Assembly: GCA_951217055.1 (NCBI GenBank)
Contig: OX578279.1
Span: 72,079,131-72,143,130, forward strand
Length of the DNA: 64,000 bases
From: Gerris lacustris
Lineage: Eukaryota; Arthropoda; Insecta; Hemiptera; Gerridae
Reading direction: 5' to 3'
Part shown: positions 12,388-22,402 of the stretch, in pieces
How positions within the stretch are numbered: the stretch's first letter is position 1
How the letters are laid out: each line of letters begins with the position of its first letter
Translations under genes and position numbers: made by a program
The notes under the pieces: generated by a model
The model's database searches: none
What the model was told of the DNA's origin: nothing
Seen by the model: the letters and a program-made list of their open reading frames with translations, nothing else

Positions 12388-13112
12388 GGTTTCGAGGTCA
12401 TCCTAGAAACCCTTATGCTTTTGATAGTTCGTCTGTCCGTTCGTCACATCTTGGAGTATATCTACCGACCTTCTATAGCTGCTAGAGATTTGAAATTTGG
12501 TATAACAGTTAACTTTTTTGACCAAAAGAAAATTTCTACGATCAGCGATTTTATATTTTTTTGTCATTTTTGAGTAGAGTATTATTTCAAAGATATTGAA
12601 ATATAGATCACAAATATATACCACGTTTCCAAAATTGGGGCAATTGCAGCCCCAAATTATTAAAACAAATCGCAAAAAAATGTCCTCACCCCCCTGCTAC
12701 CCCATAAGGACAGGTCTCAAAAATAAGGAAGAAATAATATATAAATACACATCTCTGTGGGCAAGTTATATTTCCGAGAGTTAATATAAAAAAGTCAAAT
12801 TTTAGAAGTTTTAGGTGCTTGTAACTATGGTGACACAAACTTTTTATTTTTGTAATTTTCAAGTGGGGTATCATTTCAAAGGTATTGCAATTTGGATCAA
12901 AAATATATATCGCGTTTCCAAATGTCGGCCATTTTACCCCCATAAATATAATAAAAAAGGACAAATCTCTGTAAAACAAATCTGTGCTAAAACCGAATCT
13001 AAACCATGCCTGCAATCGATATGCCCCTTTGTAGAGGACGGTAAGAGAAGAAAGATGAGGCCAAGATCGAGGGGGTGCATTAACTGGCTGCACAAATACC
13101 CAGTTGTTGTTT
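12388..13112 (+). mobile_element. Family H element, copy H1
   Basis: It starts with a hairpin, AAGGGTTTCGAGGTCATCC then TAGAAACCCTTA, followed by GTCTGTCCGTTCGTC and TTTGAAATTTGGTAT. This is the same order of parts as families C and D. The interior holds two related blocks (about 12520-12670 and 12830-12960) sharing ATTTCAAAG-x-TATTG-x-A and ATATAxCxCGTTTCCAAA, so it is internally duplicated. The right part (12950-13090) matches the reverse complement of 25487-25665. Minus-strand frames of 90 and 160 codons here show no domain. Confidence 0.6.
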
Positions 13113-13760
13113 TTTTTTGACATTTTCATGTCTAGGCTAGGGCACATAACCTCGAAAAGCGTTACCAAAAATTAGCGTTACACTAGTAGGGAAGATATAA
13201 GAACAGGGAGTTAGGAAGATATATGAGATGTTTAATCGAGTCTGCCCGTTCTCGGTAGGTATAGTGTCTCCCCCTATCACGCTTGGTAGGGCCTACCCAC
13301 CCCTGTCCTCCCGATCGGCTACCTACCACGTCTCACTCTCTTCGCTTCTCGCTCCCACTCCAGTAGTCGCTCACGAGTCCCAGTGACCCCCCCCCCCCAA
13401 ATACAACTTCTGTTCAACTGCTCCAATTTGCAACTGACAAACGCCATAACCCTTAGAATTTTATTCCCAATCAACCTAAATACATGACATTTATTTTTTA
13501 AATTATTATTTTTTATTTTTGTTAAACTATAATTTTTTGCATTTATTATAAAAAAATATGAGCGAAGAAGCTAAAAGATTACTTCTTAATAAACTGGAAA
13601 AGAAGAAAAGCACTTTCTTTCTTCGTGCACTACATAGGTTCGATTAATTTCCTAATTTACAAATGCAAGAATTTTTTGACATTTTCATGTACTTTGGCAC
13701 ATAAACTCGAAAAGCGTTACCAAAAAACGACACCAAAAAGCGTTTCATGAAAATGTCTCA
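13113..13760 (-). mobile_element. Family E element, copy E2, with a small foldback end
   Basis: Reverse orientation match to 1-800, with terminus TGACATTTTCATGTCTAGG at 13118. A second TGACATTTTCATG block at about 13677 leads into an about 85-bp mini-palindrome ending CATGAAAATGTC (about 13770). It looks like a deletion derivative consisting only of two facing ends. Confidence 0.6.
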
Positions 13761-13770
13761 CTGTTTTGCA

Positions 13771-14994
13771 GACTCGTATGCAAGCATTTATTTATTTAAT
13801 TTTTTATTTTGCTCCGTCATTATTATTTATTAACTTTTTTTAAATTTTGAAATACCTAAGCTTATTCTTAAAATCATTATACTGTATGAGTTTTAATAAT
13901 CAGAAATTTAGTTCTCTAAAATAAACAGTTATTTTAATAAACTAAAAGCTAATAGATTGTTTACACAAAATTAGAAGTTTCAAACGATTTAGATTCTAAA
14001 ATAATCAAACCGTATAGACTTACCACTAGTGACTAAGCTTTAATTCGCAAAACAAATAACAATTAAATTAAAATTCAAAACACATTTCAACATGAATTGT
14101 CACAACTCGTCTAAAACGTAAACATAATATACACAACGTAGAACATGAAAACACAAAATAAACGACGCTAATAAACATAAAAAAAACAGAAAATATTAGG
14201 CAATAGTCTATTCGTCTGAAATATTTAAAACAAACAGAAAAATATTCAACAGATCAAACTATATTGAATAGTTTATATATTTATATAGTTTTTTGAATAT
14301 GCACATTCGAAAAGGAATATCATGTTACAAATGAATATTCATGTATAACATTTTTTTATTCTAAAAAAGTAATTACAAAATAAGAACATCTTTATGACGT
14401 TAATTTCTGTTTCCTTTAATAAAAAATTAATTTTCTTCGGTAGGAAAGAAAATAGGAGAAAGAAATTAGGTAATTTCCCCGCCTATTAGTCGCAGCTAAT
14501 GTAAGTTCTTAAGCTATTAATAAGCTATAAAAAAAAGTAAGTTAAAAGAATCTTAAAGAAAGGTTTAGCAGGCAATTATAAGGTCTGAGCTTCTGTTTTT
14601 AGAAAAAAGTATTTATGAAAACGTTCTTTGCATTAATTAAATAAATTTTGATGTAGTGAAAGAGTATATTAAATTACTTTTTTAATACTAAAAGAAAGGT
14701 GAATGTACAGTTACATTTTATAACTAATAAATACTGTAAAAAATGTTGTAATAACATTGTAAATAAGAGCGACTAAACAAGAACATAATTGCGTTAAAGG
14801 GAGGCTATTATCAGGGGAAATAAAAGCAGTTCTTTTACAAAATAGTATCTTCTATTTCCTAGCTACTCAATAAAGCTCTACAAGTATTCTTAGGACCACC
14901 TCTTTGCTACTACTAACCTATTAATACGATGAAAGAATCTTTAAAATTGACCAGTGGCAGCGTAAAAGCTATTCTTTCTCAAGAGAAGTAGTAA
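13771..14994. other. Intergenic, no recognised feature
   Basis: AT-rich unique sequence, no frames of interest, no shared repeats seen. Confidence 0.5.
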
Positions 14995-15678
14995 TAGTAC
15001 ATTACGCGTCTAGTGCGGAAAGTAGCATTATGCATGCGAGTGTGGAGTTTCCATCCGAGCGATAGAGAGGGTAGTAAAACCACTAAACCACACGAGCAAA
15101 GCAAAATGCAGTTTTCGCACGAGTTGCGTACCGTACTATATCTACGATTGTTGGATTATAATAATAAATACAGAAAAAATAGACTGCCAATTAGTGTGGC
15201 ACATAGCTTCCTCGCATCCTATCATGTACTTTATTGTTATATTAACATTAAAATGATTGTTATATTACTTTATTGTTATATTGTTTGTGAAAAAAACTAT
15301 TAATAGATTTAGCAATCTTTAAGTTCATATTTCTCTTTTGATAAAGATGAAATTAATTTATTAGTTGTATTTTGTGCCGAATTAATTGCTTCGGGAGGCG
15401 TATTATTCTCCTCATTTTTGTCATAACGAAATAAAGCAATCATTGTTTTTCACTAAAAACTCGATATAAACAGTTATTTTAATTAAACAAACAGACATTT
15501 TTTTTTTGTTAAATTTCTTAATTTTTAAAATTTTTAAAATTTTTTTTTAATTCTTCTTTTTTACCGCACTAGGGTGGAAAAAAGAGGAATTATGAAACGT
15601 GCAAGCGCGAAGAATACAACTACGTAAAGGATCACTTTCTACACATCTAAACTGAGATACGTATATCAATTGTAGATC
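14995..15678 (+). mobile_element. Family A element, copy A4, carrying a family C-like insertion
   Basis: Standard left end and decayed right end (CAATTGTAGATCAA). A second short repeat interrupts it at about 15177-15321. On the minus strand about 15317-15445 encodes the family A N-terminal frame (…NEENNTPPEAINSAQNTTNK). The hairpin flanked by GAATT runs is at about 15548-15592. Confidence 0.7.
15177..15321 (+). mobile_element. Short family C-related element C4 nested in A4
   Basis: It begins with the family C left end (AGACTGCCAATTAGTGTGG) but continues into a different AT-rich tail ending ACTATTAATAG…AATCTTTAA. The identical arrangement recurs at 48944-49080, so this is a distinct short subfamily rather than a random truncation. 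Confidence 0.65.
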
Positions 15679-16895
15679 AACAAACTGTTTACACAAAACA
15701 ATCATTCTACACAATGGATTTATTGAGGCTAAACCGGCATTTAAGCGCAAGTAGTCATCATCAGATTCGTAAGATGAATGAGTTGGGAGTAACCAGGAAA
15801 ATGTAATATGTTTGGTTCAAAGTTCATCAAAATCGGTTTCTGTCCGTATTCTAATCTCTACGAATCTTCTGAGATGAAAGACAGATAACCAAAAAAACAT
15901 TTTTATATGACTCCAGGGACCTTAAAACCAGTAAATACGTCGAAATAATTATTGTGCTGCTGTCGCACTACATTAAATTTTATATACAACTTTTATGGCG
16001 GAATAAAAGATAATGAACAAATCAGTAAGAAAAAAAAAGCGAATAAAATCTTATTTAATCAATAGGTTGTCCTGCGGATTGTTCGATAATCTTTTAGGGC
16101 AGGTTTTATACGCATGCGCTTACATTGTTCTGCAGTAAAATCATGTCAGGTTTGAACGGGTTTTGGAACTAAAATTCGCACCGTATTAAAAACATTCAAG
16201 GAAACCTAACTGTTAAAATTTACATTAAACTTATTAAATTTACTAATTAAGTAATGCGTTCAACAAAGAAATACAATCCTAAACTTATTCAGAACTTATT
16301 GATAACTTTATCACAATGGGTTACAACGGAGAAATCAATATAATATAATAATAAATCTGTATACAAAGCATGGCAAAAGCATCAAGCTGCTAACCTGTCA
16401 CTTGTAACCTTCATTCCCCCCCCCCCCCAAAAAAAAACACTGTGATAAATCAAAATTCCATACTGATATTCTGCTTTATCATAATATGACTACGTCTATT
16501 CACTATTACTTTCAAAAGGTACAATTGAAGCTTATCGGACTAACCCTAATAAACGTTTAAAGGGCTCTGAATCAGAATCGAGTTTTATTAATTGTTTCTT
16601 TTTTTCTTTCTCTAATTAAAAATATAGCAATAAATAATATAACACAAATGGTAATATATCTGTGAATTGAATTGAAAGTTATAAACTCTCACCTATTTTA
16701 AACTGTAGGCTTAGATGAACACAATTCCAGTAAAAATAACTGACAGCTATAAATTTACAATATGAAGCCATCATTCAAAAAACCATTCCCGAAAAAAACT
16801 ATTACTCTTCAAGAGAATCGTAAATTTAAAAACGATAAACACCTCAAATTTAACTTCAATCAATTATTAAAAACACGATTTAATAGAAGTCACCA
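15679..16895. other. Intergenic, no recognised feature
   Basis: No gene seen. A C10A9-type run at about 16420-16438 and a CATCAAAATCGGTTTCTGTCCGT segment at about 15828 (reminiscent of the CTGTC-tract elements) are the only notable bits. Confidence 0.5.
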
Positions 16896-16899
16896 CGTT

Positions 16900-17822
16900 A
16901 AACAGATTATTTAAAGAACTCGCCACGTTAAACTAATTATTTAAAGAACTCGCCATCTTAAACTAGTAAAAGTTATTACATTATACTAAGTATTTAAAGA
17001 ACTCGCCATCTTAAACTAGTAAAAGTTATTACATTAAACTAAGTATTTAAAGAACTCGCCATGTTAAACTAGTAAAAGTTATTACATTAAACTAAGTATT
17101 TAAAGAACTCGCCATGTTAAACTAGTAAAAGTTATTACATTAAACTAAGTATTTAAAGAACTCGCCATGTTAAACTAGTAAAAGTTATTACATTAAGGGT
17201 CCCCTGGGACCCGGGTTAAGGCGACCCTGGGGGGAGCCAGGGTAGCCGAGCGTCTTAGGGCGGTCGCTCAGCTATCACTAAGTCGAGGCAACTCGAGGTC
17301 GTGGGTTCGATCCCGTGCCATGATACTCTGAATTGCATCAGTGAATCGCGGACGGTGCAGGGCGAGGGACACCCTTTATGGGGACTCTTCCCCCACTCTT
17401 TGATGTGGGTCCGATCCGCGTCATGATGATGTGATTTGTATCTATGGTTCGAGGACGGAGCAGGGCGAGGGACACCCTTTATGGGGACTCTTCCCCCACG
17501 CTTTGACGCACGCTTATATAGCTTACTAATGACCACACCATTCTCGCTTCGGCGGTACAATGTACAAATGTATGATGTGTGAAGTAACTGGAACTCTCCA
17601 CCACGGGGCGTAAAAAGGGCCTAAGTGATGGCCTAATTGCAAGGTTCGAACAAGTGGTTCGTCCTACCCGTTCTAGTAGGAAGTACTAGACTACTACTAC
17701 TATTACATTAAACTAAGTATTTAAAGAACTCGCCATCTTAAACTAGTAAAAGTTATTACATTAAACTAAGTATTTAAAGAACTCGCCATGTTAAACTAGT
17801 AAAAGTTACCACGTTCAAACTA
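16900..17822. repeat. 53-bp minisatellite, interrupted by a SINE
   Basis: CGCCAT marks each unit: 16951, 17004, 17057, 17110, 17163, then 17731 and 17784, with a 53-bp period. The 568-bp step between 17163 and 17731 equals 53 plus 515, which is exactly the SINE (504) plus its 11-bp target duplication. Outer units (16900-16950 and after 17800) are diverged. Confidence 0.95.
17197..17700 (+). mobile_element. tRNA-derived SINE, copy S1, with 11-bp target duplication
   Basis: The head holds GGTAGCCGAGCGTCTTAGG (Pol III A box) and GTGGGTTCGATCCCG (B box), in a tRNA-Leu/Ser-like layout with a long variable region. The body (CTCGCTTCGGCGGTAC, CTGGAACTCTCCACCA, CAAGTGGTTCGTCCTACC) matches S2 at 51727-52010 in reverse. 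The tail is (TAC)n. It is flanked by the direct repeat TATTACATTAA at 17186-17196 and 17701-17711. A unit of about 103 bp containing a B-box-like segment and GCAGGGCGAGGGACACCC is duplicated inside (17351 and 17454), absent from S2. Transcription by RNA polymerase III is inferred from the boxes. Confidence 0.85.
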
Positions 17823-17878
17823 ATTATTTAAAATTCAATTTTTTAAGTTTTTGGTAGTTTTCATACTACGGAAAGTTA

Positions 17879-18085
17879 AATTTTAATTTAAATCAAATTA
17901 TAATTATTATTAACTACGGGAAACAGACAGTGAAAAATACACTCCTGTGCCGGGATTTGAACCACGGGCCTCTATATTTCCAGTATATATAGAGGCCCGT
18001 GGTTCAAATCCCGGCACAGGAGTGTATTTTTCACTGTCTGTTTCCCGTAGTTAATAATAATTATAATTTGATTTAAATTAAAATT
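17879..18085. repeat. Perfect palindrome, 99-bp arms, 9-nt loop
   Basis: Arms 17879-17977 and 17987-18085 pair without mismatch around the loop at 17978-17986. The arm includes GTGGTTCAAATCCCGGCACA, which resembles a tRNA T-arm/B box and 3' end, plus an AT-rich outer part. Identity over 99 bp implies recent formation or continuing homogenisation. A hairpin RNA, a template-switch product or an assembly artefact are all possible. Confidence 0.95.
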
Positions 18086-18154
18086 ATTTAAAGAACTCAC
18101 CTTGTTGAATTAGTTATTTACACACTATAATTTTTTTAATCTGTGATTAAATTC

Positions 18155-18328
18155 TATACACTAAATACCATTCTAAAAGTAAAATAATACTAAATACCAT
18201 TCTAAAAGTAAAATAATACTAAATACTATTCTAAAAGTAAAATAATACTAAATACCATTCTAAAAGTAAAATAATACTAAATACTATTCTAAAAGTAAAA
18301 TAATACTAAATACTATTCTAAAAGTGGA
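18155..18328. repeat. 29-bp tandem repeat, about 6 copies
   Basis: TTCTAAAAGTAAAATAATAC recurs at 18171, 18200, 18229 and 18258, and continues to about 18328. Units differ only at a C/T site (TACCATT or TACTATT). Confidence 0.95.
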
Positions 18329-19225
18329 GATCTTAAAGAGGAAAAAAAAACAACAGCTGATTTAATCCGTCTCGGTACCTACTACCAACTTAAAAACAAC
18401 AATAAACCCTAATTACAAAAAACGGTTTGTAGTCAATTTAAATTACACATAAATCATTTACTACTAAGATAACTTCTAGAAATTATTATATTATATTCAT
18501 GTTCAACAATAAAACAATAGTTTGTTATATAGACAACGTAATCTTCTTATCACCGATTGTATAAATATTGTAATTAATATTTTATACTACTAACTTTACA
18601 ACATAGATATAATTAATAATTAAATTTGTAATTTAAAATTTTTTGTAAAAAAAAGCCAGTTTTTCCAGCAAAGAAATACAATTATACGTTAGAACAAATT
18701 GGTTGAAGCTAAAAGAAAAATAATTTTTTTTTTCGAAATTCTTTATAAATTACAATAATTAATACTAATTATATAACTTATTCCATTGCTTATATTAAAC
18801 TTTGTGTTTGAAGATAAATAAATTAATTTTCTGAGTAAACCTAAATGTCAGCCCAAAATTCTTAAACAACCTTTTGCTCCTGATATTTTCTTTGTAAATT
18901 TAAGTGATCTTGCTTTACAATTTAAATTCAAAAGGATATTAACTTCAAATTGAAATGTTCAGAGGATTTTACTGAGAGACTAATATTTTCAATATTCATA
19001 AAAATCTAATTACAGAATTAAGGTTAATTTAATTACAGATATAATAAAGAGATCTCACGATGAGACAGGTAACATGACATCATCCCCACGTAATTATTTC
19101 TCCATTTATTTTATGTTATATTAAATTTAGAAGCCTACTTTTTATAGTATGGCAGCTTTAAAGAATTTAATAAATAATAAAAAAATACGCCTCACCACAA
19201 AACTAACTTTATAAACTAATTTTGT
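18329..19225. other. Intergenic, no recognised feature
   Basis: AT-rich, no frames or shared repeats recognised. Confidence 0.5.
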
Positions 19226-19229
19226 TTAA

Positions 19230-20273
19230 CCCTTAACTGCCCGAATGATTTTTTTTGGGAATGGTTTGGTTTTTTCTGGGGATTTTGCCTGTTAAGAGGT
19301 CCCTTAATATGTAAAAAATATTCAAAAAAATTGAAAAAAATATCTTACCCCAAATTTGGGTTGTTGCCATATGGCAACGCTAGGACATTAGCCCTACAGT
19401 TTTTTTTCTCAGTAAATGTTTTAATATTTTTTTTTACATAATGTATGTAAAATAAATTGTAGGTTAAAAAAGCACAAATAATACTAAATTTATTTAAAAG
19501 AACGAAAAAGTAAATTTAATTTTTTTTTTCAAAATTTTATTAATTTCTATTACGTATCATGTTGTTTATCTGTAAAATTATGTAATTATTTCTTTATTTT
19601 TTGTTTTATCCATGTGTTTTTGTTATTACCTTTAAAAATATATAAGTATTATTCAATTGTAATAAAAAAAATAGATATTATTATATAAATATTATTTTTA
19701 AAAGAAAAGCCCAATACTATTTGAGAACTAATTATACTTATTCAACAAAAATAATTACAAGATTTAGAGACTACTTGAGAAATATTTAGAAAATAATAAA
19801 AAAAAAATAAACATTAGGCAAAAAAAATCAAAACTTTGTGTATAAATATGACTAAATAAAATTAAGACTTAGAAAAAAAACTGTAAGGCTAATGTCCTAG
19901 CGTTGCCATATGGCAACTTTCAAATTGACACTCAATTAGGGCAGAAAAATTAAATTTTGTGAAACTGCAATAATTTTATATTTTTAATCATTCTTTATTC
20001 TAATAGTTTCATTACTAATAATTAAATTATTTAATTAATTAATTAATTAAAAAAAATTAAAATTCTTTCCATGACACAAATTTGGAATAACCCATTTTTT
20101 AAACCTGTCTTGTCGCATACGTGTTGCACAAAATAAACAGAAAAATCAATTTAGTCCTTCTTTTGACATAATATTCACATTAAAAATGTTCAATATTAAC
20201 TTGGACCTCTCCAGACAATAATAAAGGGAGGGGGTTTTGCTGTTGCCATATGGCAACGCTAGGTTATTAAGGG
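19230..20273. mobile_element. piggyBac-type non-autonomous element flanked by TTAA
   Basis: TTAA at 19226-19229 and 20274-20277 bounds a unit starting CCCTTAACTGCCCG and ending CTAGGTTATTAAGGG. TTAA target duplication with CCC-starting inverted ends is the piggyBac hallmark. Three copies of the perfect palindrome GTTGCCATATGGCAAC lie inside (19361, about 19900 and about 20242). The first two belong to a larger internal inverted repeat (CGCTAGGACATTAG / CTAATGTCCTAGCG). No transposase frame remains. Confidence 0.65.
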
Positions 20274-20283
20274 TTAACGCCGA

Positions 20284-20370
20284 CTTTTAACCAATTTTGG
20301 TCATTTTTAGGGCTCTAACCATCTCTAACTTTTAACCAATTTTGGTCATTTTTAGGGCTGTTAGAGAAAT
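20284..20370. repeat. Short tandem duplication of about 46 bp
   Basis: CTTTTAACCAATTTTGGTCA followed by TTTTTAGGGCT occurs twice in direct orientation between the two TTAA-flanked elements. Confidence 0.85.
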
Positions 20371-20389
20371 TATTATTTTTACGAATTAA

Positions 20390-20744
20390 GGCTCTATCGC
20401 CCTTTGAGGTTAGAAAAAACAGTAAAATTAAAATTGTATTGGTTCTAAGCAAGATATCAAAAATCTAAGTACAGGCTTCATTCTCAATTTTAATTTTGCA
20501 CAATTTGAGCCCTATTTCAACTTCCTCTAATAAATAGAACAGGCACCATTTCAATACAATGATAATTGAATAGTAATATAGTTAATTGTATAGTATTTAT
20601 TGTAGTAAGAAGTTTAAATAGGGCTCAAATTGTGCAGAATTAAAATTAGGAATGAAGCCTGTACTTAGATTTTTGATATCTTGCTTAGAACCAACAAAAT
20701 TTCCATTTTAATGATTTTTCTAACCCTCAAAGAGCGGTAGTGCC
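20390..20744. mobile_element. Foldback miniature element flanked by TTAA
   Basis: Arms of about 130 bp (20390-20520 and 20605-20744) pair with roughly 90 percent identity, sharing AGCAAGATATCAAAAATC and GTACAGGCTTCATTC. TTAA sits outside both ends (20386-20389, 20745-20748). The ends read GGCTCTATCGCCCTTTGAGG and the inverse of GGCACTACCGCTCTTTGAGG. Probably piggyBac-mobilised, judged by the TTAA only. Confidence 0.65.
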
Positions 20745-20961
20745 TTAAGACAGAGGTCAAAACCTGGCTTTGTACAATAAAGCTACTTTGGTAGAGAGAC
20801 GGATAATAGTCTTATTAGTTTAGTCTTTATTCTTTTTACGTTACTCTACCGGCCATCTAGAAAAACATTTAATAATTTCTTAATATTGATTTAAAGCTTG
20901 GATTTAACTAAACCTGAACAAGTACTTTTGATCATGAATCATCAAAATATTGAAAGAATAG

Positions 20962-21291
20962 TCACTCCACGTAAAAGTACATTACGCGTCGAGTGCGGAA
21001 AATAGCATTTTGCATGCGAGTGTGGAGTTTGCACCCGAGCGACAGCGATGGTAGTAAAACCACACGAGCAATGCAAAATACCGTTTTCGCACGAGTTGCG
21101 TACCGTACTTTATCTACGATTGTTAGATTTAAATAATAAATACAGAAAAAAATAAACTTGTTGTTTGTAAGTTCGTATCTCTCTCTTGATAAAGATGGCA
21201 ATAATTCTTGAGTTGTATTTTTTGCCGAATTAATTATATCTGGAGGAGTATTATTCTCCACATTTTCGTCAAATTCACTTGATTCACTCAT
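20962..21291 (-). CDS. Family A encoded fragment, longest surviving frame
   Basis: A 109-residue frame starting MSESSEFDENVENNTPPDI. The first about 45 residues (through LLPSLSRERYELT) match frames in A2, A4 and A6. The rest is a run through the conserved non-coding left part of the element and ends just outside it. The acidic N-terminus plus LLPxxSRERYE resembles, from memory, the start of arthropod Crypton-like tyrosine recombinases. No catalytic R-H-R-Y residues are present. Probably an exon remnant and not a functional protein. Confidence 0.35.
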   Translation of the reverse strand: MSESSEFDENVENNTPPDIINSAKNTTQELLPSLSRERYELTNNKFIFFCIYYLNLTIVDKVRYATRAKTVFCIARVVLLPSLSLGCKLHTRMQNAIFRTRRVMYFYVE

Positions 21292-21550
21292 TGTTTATAA
21301 CTAAAATCTCGATACAAACAGTTACTTTAATAAAAGAACAGCAAATTAGTTTTGTTAAATGTAAACAAACTCACTAATCGTGCGTAAAGCTGAAGAATTC
21401 CTCTTCTTTACCGCGCTAGCGTGGTAAAGATGAGGAATTCTTCAGATCTATGAGACGCGCATGCGCAATGAATACAAGTACGTAAATAATCACTTTCTAC
21501 GCATCTAAACAGAGATAGAATGTTTATATTTCGTATCAATCGTAGATAAA
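20976..21550 (+). mobile_element. Family A element, copy A5 (left arm of the composite)
   Basis: Full-length family A layout: left end AGTACATTACGCGTCGAG, reading-frame segment, hairpin (about 21394-21447, with TTTACCGCGCTAGCGTGGTAAA at its tip), right end CAATCGTAGATAAA. Confidence 0.75.
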
Positions 21551-21820
21551 AATATGTTTAATAACCCTCAAAGCAGCTTTCAGCCACTGGGCCATCATTA
21601 GTGCCGAAAAGGATGAAAAGTATTAATTAGTAACTGACATGAAGGGAATGTGGTGAGTCATACCAAGGCAAAGACATGTGACTCGTCTGTCTCTGGCTAA
21701 GTATGACTCACCACATTCACGGTTATTAATTTCGGTTGTTAATTTATACTTTTCATCCTTTTCGACACTAATGATGACCCTATAGTGGCTGAAAGCTGCT
21801 TTGAGAATTATTAAATATAT
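21551..21820. repeat. Central foldback of the composite (B-type core)
   Basis: Imperfect inverted repeat. AAAGCAGCTTTCAGCCACTG and GGCCATCATTAGTG at the left face AGTGGCTGAAAGCTGCTTT and CACTAATGATGACC at the right, and GTGGTGAGTCATA faces TATGACTCACCAC nearer the centre. The loop is about 35 nt around 21690. It matches the inner arms of B1. Confidence 0.8.
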
Positions 21821-22388
21821 TTTTACCTACGATTGATAGGAAATATAAATATTGAATTTCTGTTTAGATGCGTAGAAAGTGATTCTTTACGTACTTGTAT
21901 TCATTGCGCATGCGCATTTTTATAATTCCTCTTTTTACCGCCCTAGGGCGGTAAAAAAGAAGAATTCTTTACCTTTACGCACAAGTAGCGAGTTTTTTTA
22001 CACCTAAAAAAACAAATTTCCTGTTTGATTAATTAAAGTAACTGTTTATATAGACTTTTTATTGAAAAACAATGAGTGATTTAAGTGATAAGACGAAAAC
22101 GAGGAGAATAATACGCCTCCCGAAATAATTAATTTGGCACAAAATACAACTAATGAATTAATGTCATCTATATCAAAAGAGGAATACGAACTTACATACA
22201 GGAAGTTTATTGATTTTTTGATTTATTATTAAAATCCAACAATCGTAGATAAAGTACGGTACGCAACTCGTGCGAAAACAGCATTTTGCTTTGCTAGTGT
22301 GGTTTTACTACCCTCGCTGTCGCTCGGGTGCAAACTCCACACTCGCATCAAAAATGCTACTTTCCACACTACACGCGTAATGTACTAT
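21821..22388 (-). mobile_element. Family A element, copy A6 (right arm of the composite)
   Basis: Mirror image of A5. On the plus strand ATGAGTGATTTAAGTGAT at about 22072 begins the family A frame (MSDLSD). One base missing from the expected GATTATGACG shifts it, giving a premature stop, after which the original frame (NELMSSISKEEYELTYRKF) can still be read. This copy is closer to A2 than to A5 in the coding part. Confidence 0.75.
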
Positions 22389-22402
22389 TACGTGGAGAGA
22401 TT

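Larger units (their letters stand above)
20956..22402. mobile_element. Symmetric composite inverted repeat: B ends, A copies, B core
   Basis: The outermost parts are CACTCCACGTAAAA (left) and TACGTGGAGAGA (right), matching the ends of element B1 at 59423-59717. Just inside each lies a family A copy (A5 and A6) in mirror orientation. The centre (21551-21820) contains CAAAGCAGCTTTCAGCC and its inverse, again as in B1. So a B-type foldback carries an A element at the same position in both arms. The two A copies differ by roughly 10-15 percent by eye, so the event is not recent. Confidence 0.7.

Noticed and set aside
12686..13168. A 160-codon minus-strand gene and a 101-codon plus-strand gene
   Set aside because: Both lie in repeat families H and E, overlap each other on opposite strands and show no domain.
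17240..17325. Functional tRNA-Leu or tRNA-Ser gene
   Set aside because: The A and B boxes are tRNA-like, but the sequence continues into a SINE body shared with 51727-52010 and is bounded by a target duplication. The cloverleaf is not intact.
16900..17822. CRISPR-like array
   Set aside because: Units are contiguous tandem repeats without spacers, and the context is a eukaryotic nuclear genome.
17935..18020. tRNA gene at the palindrome
   Set aside because: Only a T-arm/3' end-like segment is present, with mismatches in the T stem. There is no D arm or anticodon arm.
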